DNA of 44,710 bases from contig CAUZFZ010000081.1 of NCBI GenBank assembly GCA_963579025.1, forward strand, positions 1-44,710, read 5' to 3'. This DNA is from CAUZFZ01 sp963579025. Its GTDB lineage: Bacteria; Planctomycetota; Planctomycetia; Planctomycetales; Planctomycetaceae. Below the pieces are notes generated by a model. The model did not search any database. It was given only the letters and a program-made list of their open reading frames with translations, and was not told the origin of the DNA. The translations under genes and the position numbers were made by a program. This document shows positions 1 to 8,475 of this stretch, piece by piece. Each line of letters begins with the position of its first letter. Position 1 is the first letter of the stretch.

Positions 1-63
1 ACACCACATGCGGGAGTCTGGCTTTTTTCATAATCATCCATTTCAGCGATACCCCGATTTTTA

Positions 64-213
64 CAACGCCAGAATCCTTAACGGCGTTGCCCCGAGGGGC
101 GACGGCAAATCCGTTCACGGGCTCGCCGTCGCCCCTCCGGGGCTCAGTCAACAAGTTGACACTCATTTCCCGGGGTTGAAACCCCGGGCTATTCGCCTTT
201 GCCCCTCCGGGGC
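64..213. repeat. Cluster of intergenic palindromes upstream of the PSCyt1 gene
   Basis: The stretch is a run of short inverted repeats. CAACGCC...GGCGTTG spans 64-88, GCCCCGAGGGGC lies at 89-100, GCCCCTCCGGGGC occurs twice (131-143 and 201-213), and CCCGGGGTTGAAACCCCGGG lies at 169-188. The open frame running through here has no protein-like character, so I treat it as non-coding leader to the next gene. The CCCGGG-type hairpin resembles the one at 10172-10194. Confidence 0.7.
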
Positions 214-301
214 ACACAACTGTGCAACTTCAAAACTTGCGCTTCGGGCTTGTATGATTATCCAGAGTGGTGCTGTCCAACTACGCGAGTACGAGTCAGG
301 A

Positions 302-2698
302 ATGCTGCACAATATTGGCGAATTCATTCGGACCGGGTCGCCAGGCAAGGTCAACGACAGCACGCGTCGATGGATGCAGGTGTTGTGCCTGGCCGCGATG
401 GCCTTTTCCCCGGGAGCCGTCAACGCCGCGGACGATCCCCAGTCGATCGCGTTCTTCGAGAAAAAGATCCGTCCGATCCTGATCAGGCACTGCTACGAGT
501 GCCACTCGGAAGATTCGAAGGAGCAGCAGGGGGGTTTGCTGCTGGACCGCAGGTCGGGCTGGCTGAAAGGTGGCGACACCGAGAAGGCAGTCGTGCCGGG
601 CGATCCGGAGGCTTCGCTGTTGATTCGCGCCGTCCGCTATGAGGACGAAGACCTGCAAATGCCTCCAGAGTCGAAACTCTCCATCGGACAGATTCGCCTG
701 CTCGAACAGTGGGTCCGTCGGGGGGCGTCCGGACCGGCAGACGATCTCGGTGACACGGCATTCTCTCGGCTCGGCGATCAGAAATATCTATTCGGGCAGG
801 CAGCCGATCACTGGGCTTTCCAGCCTGTCAACGCAGTTGATCCGCCGGAAGTTGGCGACTCGAGCTGGAACTCGCACGCCATCGACCGATTTGTGTTTTC
901 CAATCAGACCGATCAACAACTCACGCCGTCGCCCATGGCTGGCGCGCGGGCTTTGATTCGGCGTCTTTCCTACGACCTGACGGGATTGCCGCCGACTCCC
1001 GAGCGCGTTGAGAAATTCGCGTCATTACCAAACGCCGGCCGGGGCGAAGCTGTTCGTGCCCTGGTCGACGACCTGATCGCTTCGCGGGCGTTTGGTGAGC
1101 ACTTCGGTCGCATGTGGCTCGACGTCGCCCGCTACGCCGACACCGACAGCTTCTACCGTCCCGACACAAAGACCCCGCACTACTTCCCGTTTGCGTTTAC
1201 CTATCGGGACTACGTGATCGAGGCGTTCAATTCAGACAAGCGATTCGATCAGTTTGTGCGTGAGCAACTGGCGGCCGATCTCCTGGGTCTGGAGAAGAAT
1301 GCTCCAGAATTGGCCGCGCTTGGTTTCCTCACAGTGGGGCCTCACGCCAATCGGAACCAAACCGAAGCAATCGACGACTGGATCGATACGACGACCCGCG
1401 GACTGCTGGGACTCACCGTTGCCTGTGCCCGCTGTCACGACCACAAGTTCGAACCGATTCCGACTGCCGACTATTACTCGCTGCACGGTGTGTTCGCGTC
1501 TGTGAACCGGATCAATCCGCTTGCCGAAGAGCAGTTGCCAGTGCTTGCAGGATATGTGGCTGACGAAGACACACGCGCCGACTATGCCGAAAAGCGAGCA
1601 GAGATCGATAAGAAGATCAAAGCCGCTGGCAAGAAGGTTGCCGGAGGGAATCGGCGTTCGGTGGCCCAGAAGATTCGTGAAACGGAACTGGCCGAACTGC
1701 TGCTGTTTCACCCCGGAGCACCCGCTCACACGATGGTCGTGCGGGAGCGACCGAAAGCCGTCGAACCCGTTGTGTTTCTGCGGGGCGATCCGGCGAATCG
1801 CGGTGAATCTGTTCCACGCCGATTCCTCAGAATTCTGGATCCCGGGCAGTTGGAGTTCTCTGCCAGTTCAAGCGGTCGACTGGACCTGGCGAACAGAATC
1901 GTCGATCCCGACAACCCGTTGACAGCACGCGTGTTCGTCAATCGTGTGTGGGGCTTCATTATGGGCGGACATCTGGTCGAAACGCCGTCCGACTTCGGTC
2001 TGCAGGGATCGGGGCCGTCACATCCGCTGCTGCTGGACTGGCTCGCTGCAGATTTCGTTCGGCACGACTGGTCACTGAAACACCTGGTCCGCACGATTGT
2101 GCTGTCACGCACGTATCAGCAAAGCAGCGACCATCGCGAAGACATGGCGACACTCGATTCGCAGAATCGCTACTACTGGCGAGCGAACCGGAAACGACTT
2201 TCGATCGAAGAGTTGCGCGACAGTTCTCTGGCCGTCTCCGGTCAGCTTGATCGCACATCGCGCGGACGGCCGGAGCGACTGTGGGGCAAAGACTACACCC
2301 GACGCCGAGCCATTTACGGCTACATCAACCGATTCAATCTCGATCCCACATTGCGCATCTTTGACTTTCCGACACCGATGCAGACGCAGCCGGAACGAGA
2401 CGAGAGCATCGTGGCACCGCAGGCCCTGTTCACGATGAATTCTCCGTTCGTCATCGATCAGGCGAACGCAATCACTCAGTCAGGCCCGTTTGCCGGTGAT
2501 GCAAGTGACAGCGAACGAGTTGCCGCGATTTATCAGGCTGTCTTCCAGCGCAAGCCGCACGAAGTTGAGTTGAATCGAATCATTCGCTTTGTCGAACTAC
2601 TGCAGAAACGCTCGGCAGCGGGAGCCCGGATCAGTTCCCCGTGGCCACTTGTGGCACAGAGCCTGCTGATGAGCAACGAGTTTCAGTACATCGATTGA
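302..2698 (+). CDS. PSCyt1 / DUF1549 / DUF1553 family secreted protein
   Basis: A 798-residue planctomycete-type protein. With the ATG at 302 it has a long basic N-region and a hydrophobic signal segment ending around VNAADDP; an ATG at 374 is an alternative start giving a shorter signal. A c-type haem motif CYECH lies at residues 64-68 in the PSCyt1 domain. DUF1549 follows with a second CxxCH (CARCH, residues 375-379), and DUF1553 fills the C-terminal third (from about NPLTARVFVNRVWG to the end). The frame is open upstream to base 8, but that part reads through palindromic repeats and is probably not translated. The family is paired with DUF1501 proteins in planctomycetes, and a DUF1501 gene follows 300 nt downstream. 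Its biochemical role is not established; haem binding and export are inferred from the motifs. Confidence 0.9.
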   Translation: MLHNIGEFIRTGSPGKVNDSTRRWMQVLCLAAMAFSPGAVNAADDPQSIAFFEKKIRPILIRHCYECHSEDSKEQQGGLLLDRRSGWLKGGDTEKAVVPGDPEASLLIRAVRYEDEDLQMPPESKLSIGQIRLLEQWVRRGASGPADDLGDTAFSRLGDQKYLFGQAADHWAFQPVNAVDPPEVGDSSWNSHAIDRFVFSNQTDQQLTPSPMAGARALIRRLSYDLTGLPPTPERVEKFASLPNAGRGEAVRALVDDLIASRAFGEHFGRMWLDVARYADTDSFYRPDTKTPHYFPFAFTYRDYVIEAFNSDKRFDQFVREQLAADLLGLEKNAPELAALGFLTVGPHANRNQTEAIDDWIDTTTRGLLGLTVACARCHDHKFEPIPTADYYSLHGVFASVNRINPLAEEQLPVLAGYVADEDTRADYAEKRAEIDKKIKAAGKKVAGGNRRSVAQKIRETELAELLLFHPGAPAHTMVVRERPKAVEPVVFLRGDPANRGESVPRRFLRILDPGQLEFSASSSGRLDLANRIVDPDNPLTARVFVNRVWGFIMGGHLVETPSDFGLQGSGPSHPLLLDWLAADFVRHDWSLKHLVRTIVLSRTYQQSSDHREDMATLDSQNRYYWRANRKRLSIEELRDSSLAVSGQLDRTSRGRPERLWGKDYTRRRAIYGYINRFNLDPTLRIFDFPTPMQTQPERDESIVAPQALFTMNSPFVIDQANAITQSGPFAGDASDSERVAAIYQAVFQRKPHEVELNRIIRFVELLQKRSAAGARISSPWPLVAQSLLMSNEFQYID

Positions 2699-2998
2699 AT
2701 TTCAAACTCGTCCCCACGCTCTGCGTGGGAACGCCGCCTGGGACGCTCCGCGTCCCGTCCGCCCGTACCAACCAACGCAGAGAGTCTATGAGCACTTCAA
2801 ACCGTCCCCCTTTGTTCGGCGCGGGTCTCCCGACCCCGCCATTGCACCGACCGAAGGTCTCCCTCCTGGACTAACGGGTCAAGAATTCGATAGGGATGGA
2901 GACCTTCGGTCGCGGCCGCGGCGGGGTCGGAGACCCGCGCCGAACGAGGTACGAGTGTTGATAAAACGACCCGGACAAAGTCAGCCAGGACACGCCAG
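2699..2998. repeat. Intergenic palindromes, including a long imperfect hairpin
   Basis: Two short hairpins (CCCACGCTCTGCGTGGG near 2713-2729 and GGGACGCTCCGCGTCCC at 2740-2756) are followed by a large inverted repeat. Its arms are 2814-2840 and 2920-2945 and differ by one inserted G. Nested inside are a second pair of arms, GACCGAAGGTCTCC (about 2848) and GGAGACCTTCGGTC (about 2898). The whole 130-bp block could fold into one cruciform. No gene is seen here. It separates the PSCyt1 gene from its DUF1501 partner and may act as a bidirectional attenuator, which is inference. Confidence 0.75.
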
Positions 2999-4468
2999 AT
3001 GACTTCGACGCATTACTCAACCGACAGCACATCCGTGTCTCCCATAACTCGACGTCGCCTGCTGCGCACAACGGGAGTCGGCATCGGGTCGCTGGCCTTC
3101 GCGAGTCTTCTGGCTGAATCGGGAGATCTTGCCGCGGCACCGCGCGGCCGGGGTCGTTCGAGTTCACCTCTGGCAACGCGTCATCCGCATTTTCCGGCGA
3201 AGGCGAAGCGGATTATTCACCTCTTCATGAACGGAGGACCTTCGCAGGCCGACACGTTCGATCCCAAGCCGACGCTGACAAAACTCGACGGCCAGAAGCT
3301 GCCGGATTCCGTCAAACAGCAGTTGCAACCGACACAGCGGAAACGCGTGGGCACGGTGTTCGCCTCGCCGTTCCGATTCCGCCAGCATGGTGAAAGCGGA
3401 CTGGAGATCAGTGAGCTGTTTCCGAACGTCGCTCGTCACGCCGACGATCTGTGTGTTGTGCGATCCATGCTGGGCGAGGTGGCGAATCACTCACCGGGAC
3501 TGCTGCTGACCAACTGCGGGCATTCGACGCTGGCCCGACCAAGTATCGGTTCGTGGCTGCTGCACGGACTGGGAAATGAAAGCGACAACCTGCCGGGGTT
3601 CGTTGTCCTGTGCCCGAAGGGTATGCCCACCGCTCAGTCTCGCAACTGGACGAGTGCCTTTCTTCCCGGTGTCTACCAGGGCACGCACATCGACACTGCC
3701 AGTCCGTCGCGCGAGTTGATTCCCAATCTCACTCGCGACGACATCAAACCCGGCAGTCAGCGGGCACAGGTGGCACTCACTCAGTTCCTGAATCGCCGAC
3801 ACAGTGCGCTGCATCCCGGCGACGAACGTCTTGAAAATCGTATCCACACAATGGAGCTGGCGTTTCGGATGCAGACCGCGGCGACCGACGTCTTCGACCT
3901 GAACCAGGAGCCCGCACACATCCGGAAGATGTACGGCGACACGATTCAGGGTCGCAATCTGTTGTTCGCCCGTCGCATGGCGGAGCGGGGAGTGCGATAC
4001 GTGCAGTGCTATCACGGCGCCGGTCAGCCCTGGGACAATCACAGCGGGATCGTCCCCAGGATCAAGCAGCTCGCGCGCGAGTCGGATCAACCGATTGCGG
4101 CTCTGCTGACTGACCTGAAACAGCGCGGGATGCTGGAAGACACGCTTGTCATCTGGGGTGGCGAGATGGGCCGCACATCAACCGTCCAGACGGGTCCGAA
4201 AGACATCAATCGAGTGGGCCGCGACCACCACATCGACGGCTATTCAATCTGGATGGCCGGCGGTGGGATCAAAGGCGGGATGACCTACGGAGCGACGGAT
4301 GAACTGGGTCTGAGCGTGGCCGAGAATCCGGTCCCCGTCCACGACCTGCACGCGACCATCCTGCACCAGATGGGCTTCGATCATAAGCGTCTCACGTATC
4401 ACTACTCAGGCCGCGACTTCCGGCTGACCGACGTCCACGGCCGAGTTGTGACCGACATCATTGCCTGA
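2999..4468 (+). CDS. DUF1501 family protein, Tat-exported
   Basis: A 489-residue DUF1501 protein, a family distantly related to sulfatases and alkaline phosphatases. The N-terminus has a twin-arginine signal (TRRRLLRTTG, then a hydrophobic stretch rich in Leu/Ala), indicating Tat export. Typical family blocks are visible: HLFMNGGPSQADTFDPKP near the start of the mature part, a WDNHSG block, and a late GGEMGR...GRDHH block that carries the conserved His and Asp residues. AGGA lies about 10 nt before the ATG. It follows the PSCyt1/DUF1549/DUF1553 gene on the same strand, which is the usual pairing for these families, and the two are likely co-functional. Its substrate is unknown. Confidence 0.92.
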   Translation: MTSTHYSTDSTSVSPITRRRLLRTTGVGIGSLAFASLLAESGDLAAAPRGRGRSSSPLATRHPHFPAKAKRIIHLFMNGGPSQADTFDPKPTLTKLDGQKLPDSVKQQLQPTQRKRVGTVFASPFRFRQHGESGLEISELFPNVARHADDLCVVRSMLGEVANHSPGLLLTNCGHSTLARPSIGSWLLHGLGNESDNLPGFVVLCPKGMPTAQSRNWTSAFLPGVYQGTHIDTASPSRELIPNLTRDDIKPGSQRAQVALTQFLNRRHSALHPGDERLENRIHTMELAFRMQTAATDVFDLNQEPAHIRKMYGDTIQGRNLLFARRMAERGVRYVQCYHGAGQPWDNHSGIVPRIKQLARESDQPIAALLTDLKQRGMLEDTLVIWGGEMGRTSTVQTGPKDINRVGRDHHIDGYSIWMAGGGIKGGMTYGATDELGLSVAENPVPVHDLHATILHQMGFDHKRLTYHYSGRDFRLTDVHGRVVTDIIA

Positions 4469-4555
4469 CGGCGTTCCGGCACGGTCGCGATGCTTGCCGA
4501 TTCATTCTCGGCCAGTAGAACCGGCTCGACGGAACTCTCAAAAAAGTTCACTTCG

Positions 4556-5560
4556 ATGCAACAAACCCATCATCGCGCACCGCTCCGCATCATCACTCTC
4601 ACCGTCTTCCTCGCTGTCCTCGTCTCCGCGTCCACGGCCTCCGCCCAACAAAAGACGTTCCTCAAGGAACACTACGTCCTCGGCCCGATACGCATCTTTT
4701 ACATCAAAGAGGGCAAGGATGCGGTGCCGCTCGATGACGTCGATCGCACCGGAGTGCCCGATCGCGTGGAGGACATTGCGAAACAGATTTGGGCAGCGCA
4801 TCACCTGTTTTGCGATGTGTTGAAGTTTCCTGATCCGCTCGGGTGTGAGCGGTACAAGAAGGTGAACTGCATTCAGGCCAGTCTGCGTGATCTGGGCGGC
4901 GGGAACGGGTTGGCGTTTGACGAGTCGCAGCGTGCCCGGCAGATTCCGGAGGGCAAACCGACCGACCGGGCGATCGTCATGGCGCTCAACTGCAAACTCG
5001 ACCCGATCAAGAACATTACACCGGCGCATGAAACGTTCCACCTGGTGCAATACGGGGCGACGTACTTCAAGAATTCGTGGTTCCTGGAAGGGATGGCCCG
5101 CTGGTCGGAGCATGCACTTGCTCGGGAAGGGCTTGGGCACGTGAAATACTCGCCGGTCGGGCCATGGCCGCAAAAGCTGCAGCATTTGCAGCAGTTGTCG
5201 AAAATGAAGTACGACGCCGAGCACGTCTTGTGGAACCCGGTCGCGGCCCGGACGGACCGTGATGGTTTGCTCAGCAACAAATTGCTGGGGACGAAGCTGA
5301 CGTCGCTCCGCTATTCCGATCGGACACCCGTACTACGGGATCGGACGCTGCAGGGACCGGAGATCATGCGCGACATCGTGATCGAACTCGGCAAACTGGA
5401 TGATGTCGCGTTTGAGGAATTGAAGTACGACCGCTGGTCCGAAGAGAATCAGCGAGCGGAAGAAAACAATCCCTACATCTACAAGGCGGTCATGGATGCG
5501 TTTCGGCGGCAGGTTCGGTCCGTGGGGCCGTATAAGGTTCCGGCGGTGAAGCGCGGATGA
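4556..5560 (+). CDS. Secreted putative HExxH zinc metallopeptidase
   Basis: A 334-residue protein starting at an internal ATG followed by a clear signal peptide (hydrophobic segment ending ASTASAQQ). An in-frame ATG at 4490 would add 22 residues ahead of the signal and is less likely. Residues 158-162 read HETFH, and 15 residues on is E178 in WFLEGMARWSE. This HExxH-x15-E spacing fits a gluzincin metallopeptidase with two His and one Glu zinc ligands. Upstream, DDVDRTGVPDRVED resembles the Asp-rich 'D-x-D-x-x-G-x-P-D' segment seen in several secreted bacterial metallopeptidases. I cannot assign a named family. It starts 87 nt after the DUF1501 gene on the same strand and could share its transcript. 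Protease activity is inferred from the motif only. Confidence 0.75.
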   Translation: MQQTHHRAPLRIITLTVFLAVLVSASTASAQQKTFLKEHYVLGPIRIFYIKEGKDAVPLDDVDRTGVPDRVEDIAKQIWAAHHLFCDVLKFPDPLGCERYKKVNCIQASLRDLGGGNGLAFDESQRARQIPEGKPTDRAIVMALNCKLDPIKNITPAHETFHLVQYGATYFKNSWFLEGMARWSEHALAREGLGHVKYSPVGPWPQKLQHLQQLSKMKYDAEHVLWNPVAARTDRDGLLSNKLLGTKLTSLRYSDRTPVLRDRTLQGPEIMRDIVIELGKLDDVAFEELKYDRWSEENQRAEENNPYIYKAVMDAFRRQVRSVGPYKVPAVKRG

Positions 5561-6054
5561 CCGTTGAGGAGATGCGGAGCTTTCATGCAGTCGCCATGCC
5601 CGCAATACGGCGGCCGGATGCGTGAAGTGATGAGCATCGATCGGCCCGGCTGGTGGCGCGTGATGAGCAGCCGGAACCGGCCGACGTGGTATGCCCGACC
5701 CGGCGAGGTACAGAAGTCGTAGGGCCGGGTCCCACCGGACGCCTTCCAGCCCCTCCCGTTTGCCCCGGAGCCGACATGCGATGACGGACAGGCAACGGCG
5801 CGGGCTGGTCACCGGCACACGCTGATGAGCGTCAAACAATGAAACGGCCGGTAGGAACCGGCCCTACGGGTACTCACAACTCAGCGTGTTCCGTCGCGGC
5901 AATTCCACACACGCCGATCCATTCCCGAAGCCGGCCTGCCCAATTCAGATGACAATCCACAAGTGAGCGGATAAGCTGGTGTTTCGTAGTTCACTGAACG
6001 CGATTGAATCCGCAAGCAACCACCAACACCTCACCGGCCCCACGAAGCGGAAAA
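5561..6054. other. Gene-free region with an inverted repeat
   Basis: No convincing gene is present. An inverted repeat has arms at about 5719-5740 (GTAGGGCCGGG-TCCCACCGG) and 5848-5867 (CCGGTAGGAACCGGCCCTAC). The right arm itself holds the short palindrome GGCCGGT...ACCGGCC (5846-5863). The last 180 bases become AT-richer and lead into the attC-like site at 6055. Confidence 0.55.
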
Positions 6055-6115
6055 GTTCAACGCACAATCTATCCGTCGACATCCATGTCACTGGATAGAT
6101 CGCAATTCGTTATGC
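6055..6115 (+). other. attC-like recombination site, left boundary of a putative gene cassette
   Basis: Read as an integron attC: GTTCAAC (6055-6061) fits the R'' consensus RYYYAAC and GTTATGC (6109-6115) is the R' core. AACG (6059-6062) pairs with CGTT (6108-6111). An 8-bp perfect inner stem follows, ATCTATCC (6067-6074) with GGATAGAT (6093-6100). A tip stem GACAT/ATGTC (6078-6082 and 6085-6089) closes the hairpin. Length (61 bp) and nested stem layout fit attC sites. The call rests on hand-folding; no covariance model was run. Confidence 0.5.
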
Positions 6116-6136
6116 CACAGAATTGTTCAACTCATT

Positions 6137-7186
6137 ATGTCGGGATCCTCGAAGCGAGCTAACCGCCGAAGGAGACGTGCGAAGTTGAAACGACCGGCCG
6201 AAGAAGGTGCGGGCAGAATGCCCGAAGTTTCCGGTAAAACGGTCGAGGTATCGAACACCAAAGAATCCGGTCCTCAGTCTGGGTGCGAAAGCGACGCTCC
6301 GCCAATGCCTAACGGAATCCTAAAAGCCATCACGTTTTTGCTCGCAACCGACTTGGATGGCCGAATCCCGTTTAACAAGTCAAAGGATGGCTACAGTGTA
6401 TTCAACGCCCTTGCAACTTTTGCCTTGGCCCAAGGTGCAGCGCTTACCGCCGTTGCATCCAGTGAGGGGCGTGAACCGCTTGTTCTTTCGATTTACGCCG
6501 GGATCGTGCTCGTCACGATTGCCTGGATCTCGTCGATGCTCCGAATGCTTGGCGACGACGTCGACGAGGCGGGTAACACGGTGCCAGTACGCGCCTACGA
6601 CCGTCCATCGATTCGATACGGTCGCTGGACGCTGACTTGGTCATTCTTCCTTGGGGCGATCATGTTGATTCTCGGGTCAATGGAATTGCTGCCGAATCAG
6701 ACGCGTCGTGTCAAATACGACGAAGGGCCGATTGAATGCGAGGCCTTAACTTACCTACAAAGAATGGACCGCTCTGGACAAACACGCCAAATGATGGACA
6801 AATGGATAGAATGGCTTGGGAAGAGTTCCCGTGTTTATAAAGAAGAGCAATTCTTTTGGGTGCAACAGAAGTCACCGTTGGCTGATTCGTACAAGCCGTT
6901 CGCACTCGATTTAAAGTGCGACCAAAACTACCTGTTTGGTGAGCGTGCGGCGTTTATATTGAGTGAGTCGCCAGACGAATATCGCCCACAGTACCGACAA
7001 CTCCGCTTTCGTGGCCAAAACCTGAAAGCAACCAACTCCGCCATACTGGACGTCAAGGATGCGAAGGAGGGCGACTCAATCGTCGTCTTGTTGTACGCCC
7101 GCGACCCAAACACTGAAGAAGTCGACAAGCAACCTTCAGGCCAACAATTCAACTTTCGTCTCATTCCACACTTTGGCAACGAGTGA
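6137..7186 (+). CDS. Unknown three-helix membrane protein in the putative cassette
   Basis: A 349-residue protein I do not recognise. Residues 1-60 are polar and strongly basic at the very start (an Arg/Lys run at 7-19). Three hydrophobic segments follow at about 86-107, 114-137 and 164-184. A soluble C-terminal region of about 165 residues contains several Trp/Tyr and ends near HFGNE. There is no signal peptide. No clear ribosome-binding site precedes the ATG, which lies 27 nt after the attC-like core, so translation may rely on a short leader. Codon choice is less GC-biased than in surrounding genes, suggesting acquisition. The next gene starts 33 nt after its stop and may be co-transcribed. 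Function unknown. Confidence 0.7.
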   Translation: MSGSSKRANRRRRRAKLKRPAEEGAGRMPEVSGKTVEVSNTKESGPQSGCESDAPPMPNGILKAITFLLATDLDGRIPFNKSKDGYSVFNALATFALAQGAALTAVASSEGREPLVLSIYAGIVLVTIAWISSMLRMLGDDVDEAGNTVPVRAYDRPSIRYGRWTLTWSFFLGAIMLILGSMELLPNQTRRVKYDEGPIECEALTYLQRMDRSGQTRQMMDKWIEWLGKSSRVYKEEQFFWVQQKSPLADSYKPFALDLKCDQNYLFGERAAFILSESPDEYRPQYRQLRFRGQNLKATNSAILDVKDAKEGDSIVVLLYARDPNTEEVDKQPSGQQFNFRLIPHFGNE

Positions 7187-7219
7187 GCATCCCCGACGCC
7201 CCTTTTTTGGAGCCAACAA

Positions 7220-7786
7220 ATGCAGATTATTTTCGCAACTGCCGCAGTCTCTTTGCTGTCCCTTGGAATTTCAGTTTCGCCATCGTTTGCTGGCGGCGTG
7301 AGCGGCAGAATGTTCAATTTGCCGCCGGGAAAGGCCCCGATCGATGCCAACGAACGAATCGGCATCCTCATCACGGACACCGAATCAAATCGCGACATCA
7401 CGCCGCTAGACGCAATTGGTCAGCGATTCCCAGCTCAATCGCTGAGCGGAAATCAACTTGTTGTGCGTGGTTCGGATTACAGTTTTACATTGCCGCCAGG
7501 TCCCGGGCGGCGAGTCGTCACAATCCAATTCATTCGTGACGGCGTCGCTACGCAATTATTGAGAAACGTTATCATCGCAGACGCGCCGGGTAGGATTCTC
7601 CAACTCGACGTCGTAGTTCCTCGTCCCACGCAAATGCCGTCACAAGGTAGCTGTGGCAAAGCATTCGTTTATCCGTGTCCACACCAACCAACTGCGTGGT
7701 ATTATCAGACGAGTCGTATTTGCGCTACACCGTGTCGGCGCTTCTACTCATGGCGTGTGAAGCACGGATGTTTCTTCAGTCGTTGA
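7220..7786 (+). CDS. Unknown secreted protein with a cysteine-rich tail
   Basis: A 188-residue protein of unknown function. The N-terminus is a typical signal peptide (hydrophobic core about 3-20, likely cleavage after SPSFA). The middle has the alternating hydrophobic pattern of a beta-sandwich (VVTIQFIRDG, LQLDVVVPR). The last ~45 residues hold five Cys (in SCGK, YPCPH, ICATPC and HGCFF), consistent with disulfides or metal binding outside the cytoplasm. GGAG lies about 8 nt before the ATG. It is the second gene in the putative cassette and ends just before the right attC-like site. The odd Cys-rich tail could also arise from a frameshift replacing the original C-terminus. Confidence 0.6.
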   Translation: MQIIFATAAVSLLSLGISVSPSFAGGVSGRMFNLPPGKAPIDANERIGILITDTESNRDITPLDAIGQRFPAQSLSGNQLVVRGSDYSFTLPPGPGRRVVTIQFIRDGVATQLLRNVIIADAPGRILQLDVVVPRPTQMPSQGSCGKAFVYPCPHQPTAWYYQTSRICATPCRRFYSWRVKHGCFFSR

Positions 7787-7811
7787 CGCCTCCCGCGATC
7801 ACACAGGGGAG

Positions 7812-7907
7812 GCATAACAAGCACGTCGACCGGACGTCCGGGGTGCACCCAGATCTCACATTAGTGCCGCCCGCCGGTTCGCAATTGGTTGACTTAATCG
7901 GTTAGCG
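7812..7907 (+). other. attC-like recombination site, right boundary of the putative cassette
   Basis: R'' = GCATAAC (7812-7818), a 6-nt spacer, then L'' GTCGACC (7825-7831). After a loop comes L' GGTTGAC (7887-7893), a 7-nt spacer and R' GTTAGCG (7901-7907). L'' and L' pair over 7 bp with one G-T wobble, and TAAC pairs with GTTA. The loop contains the palindrome CCGGACGTCCGG. The total length of 96 bp is within the attC range. R' departs from GTTRRRY at its last positions. Confidence 0.45.
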
Positions 7908-8475
7908 GGCTTCTAGGGTGTCTTTGCTGCTTTGGTAATAGACGCTCGCCGTACATGGCTGACACCATTGACCGCAGTGTCGTCTACTAACGACACATGG
8001 GCGGTCCGGTTGTAGGCGAGTTTCTGGTTGTACGTGCTTTCCAGGTCGTACGGTCCGGCGATGAGTGAAGCGTGCGGAAATGAGCGGCGCGGCCGGAAAT
8101 GGGTCGGGCTCGGACGCCGCACTCAGAGGCAGTGCCGGTCCGCGTGAGACGCAACCATGACAGCTGGATTCCGGTTATTGTTCATCCCGCTTTGACCATC
8201 CTCGGGAGAAGTCCGCATAACAACTTGGCGGAATCGTGCCACGCCACTGATGCTCAGTGTTTGTGCCGGCACTGGGTCCGCCGTCTGGAATCGCTGGGCT
8301 ACGAGGTCACCGGATTGCAAGAGGCGGCCCGCCTGAGTTCCGTCCCACGCGAATCCTTCGAACGCCGTTCCTGACGGGGCACGTTCAGGAGCCATCTAAC
8401 ACTCTATCCCACCCCGGTCGAGATCCCTTTGGGACGGTGGCGTCGTTTGCCTGGATGAGCCGGACGTGTTGGCGC
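7908..8475. other. Gene-poor region after the cassette; possible second, gene-less cassette and decayed sequence
   Basis: No well-supported gene. A minus-strand frame of 69 codons (7913-8122) and a plus-strand frame of 91 codons (8099-8374) are open but unrecognised. The latter ends in a segment (WVRRLESLGYEVT) that looks transposase-tail-like and may be a remnant. A weak attC-like site lies at 8394-8451: ATCTAAC, an interrupted stem CCACC/GGTGG with GTC/GAC, then GTTTGCC. Its CTAAC is complementary to the GTTAG at 7901, as a second cassette would require. Confidence 0.3.

Larger units (their letters stand above)
6110..7901 (+). mobile_element. Putative integron-type gene cassette carrying two unknown genes
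   Basis: The segment runs from the TTATGC after the left core G to the G of the next core. Two features support a cassette. First, the inverse core at its right end (GCATAAC, 7812-7818) is an exact reverse complement of the core at its left end (GTTATGC, 6109-6115), as expected when both derive from one circular cassette. Second, the first gene begins only 27 nt inside the boundary and reads toward the attC-like site, the normal cassette arrangement. Its two genes are visibly less GC-rich than their neighbours. No integrase gene is visible in the window, so this would be an orphan cassette. Confidence 0.45.

Noticed and set aside
251..258. TGTATGAT as an extended -10 promoter element of the PSCyt1 gene
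   Set aside because: No matching -35 at an acceptable distance and the TG spacing is wrong; a single hexamer in intergenic DNA is not enough.
8..301. N-terminal extension of the PSCyt1 gene from base 8
   Set aside because: The extension translates palindromic repeats and would place the signal peptide more than 120 residues inside the protein.
5333..5839. 168-codon minus-strand frame overlapping the end of the HExxH gene
   Set aside because: Arg/Pro-rich shadow composition; about half of it overlaps a well-supported gene on the other strand.
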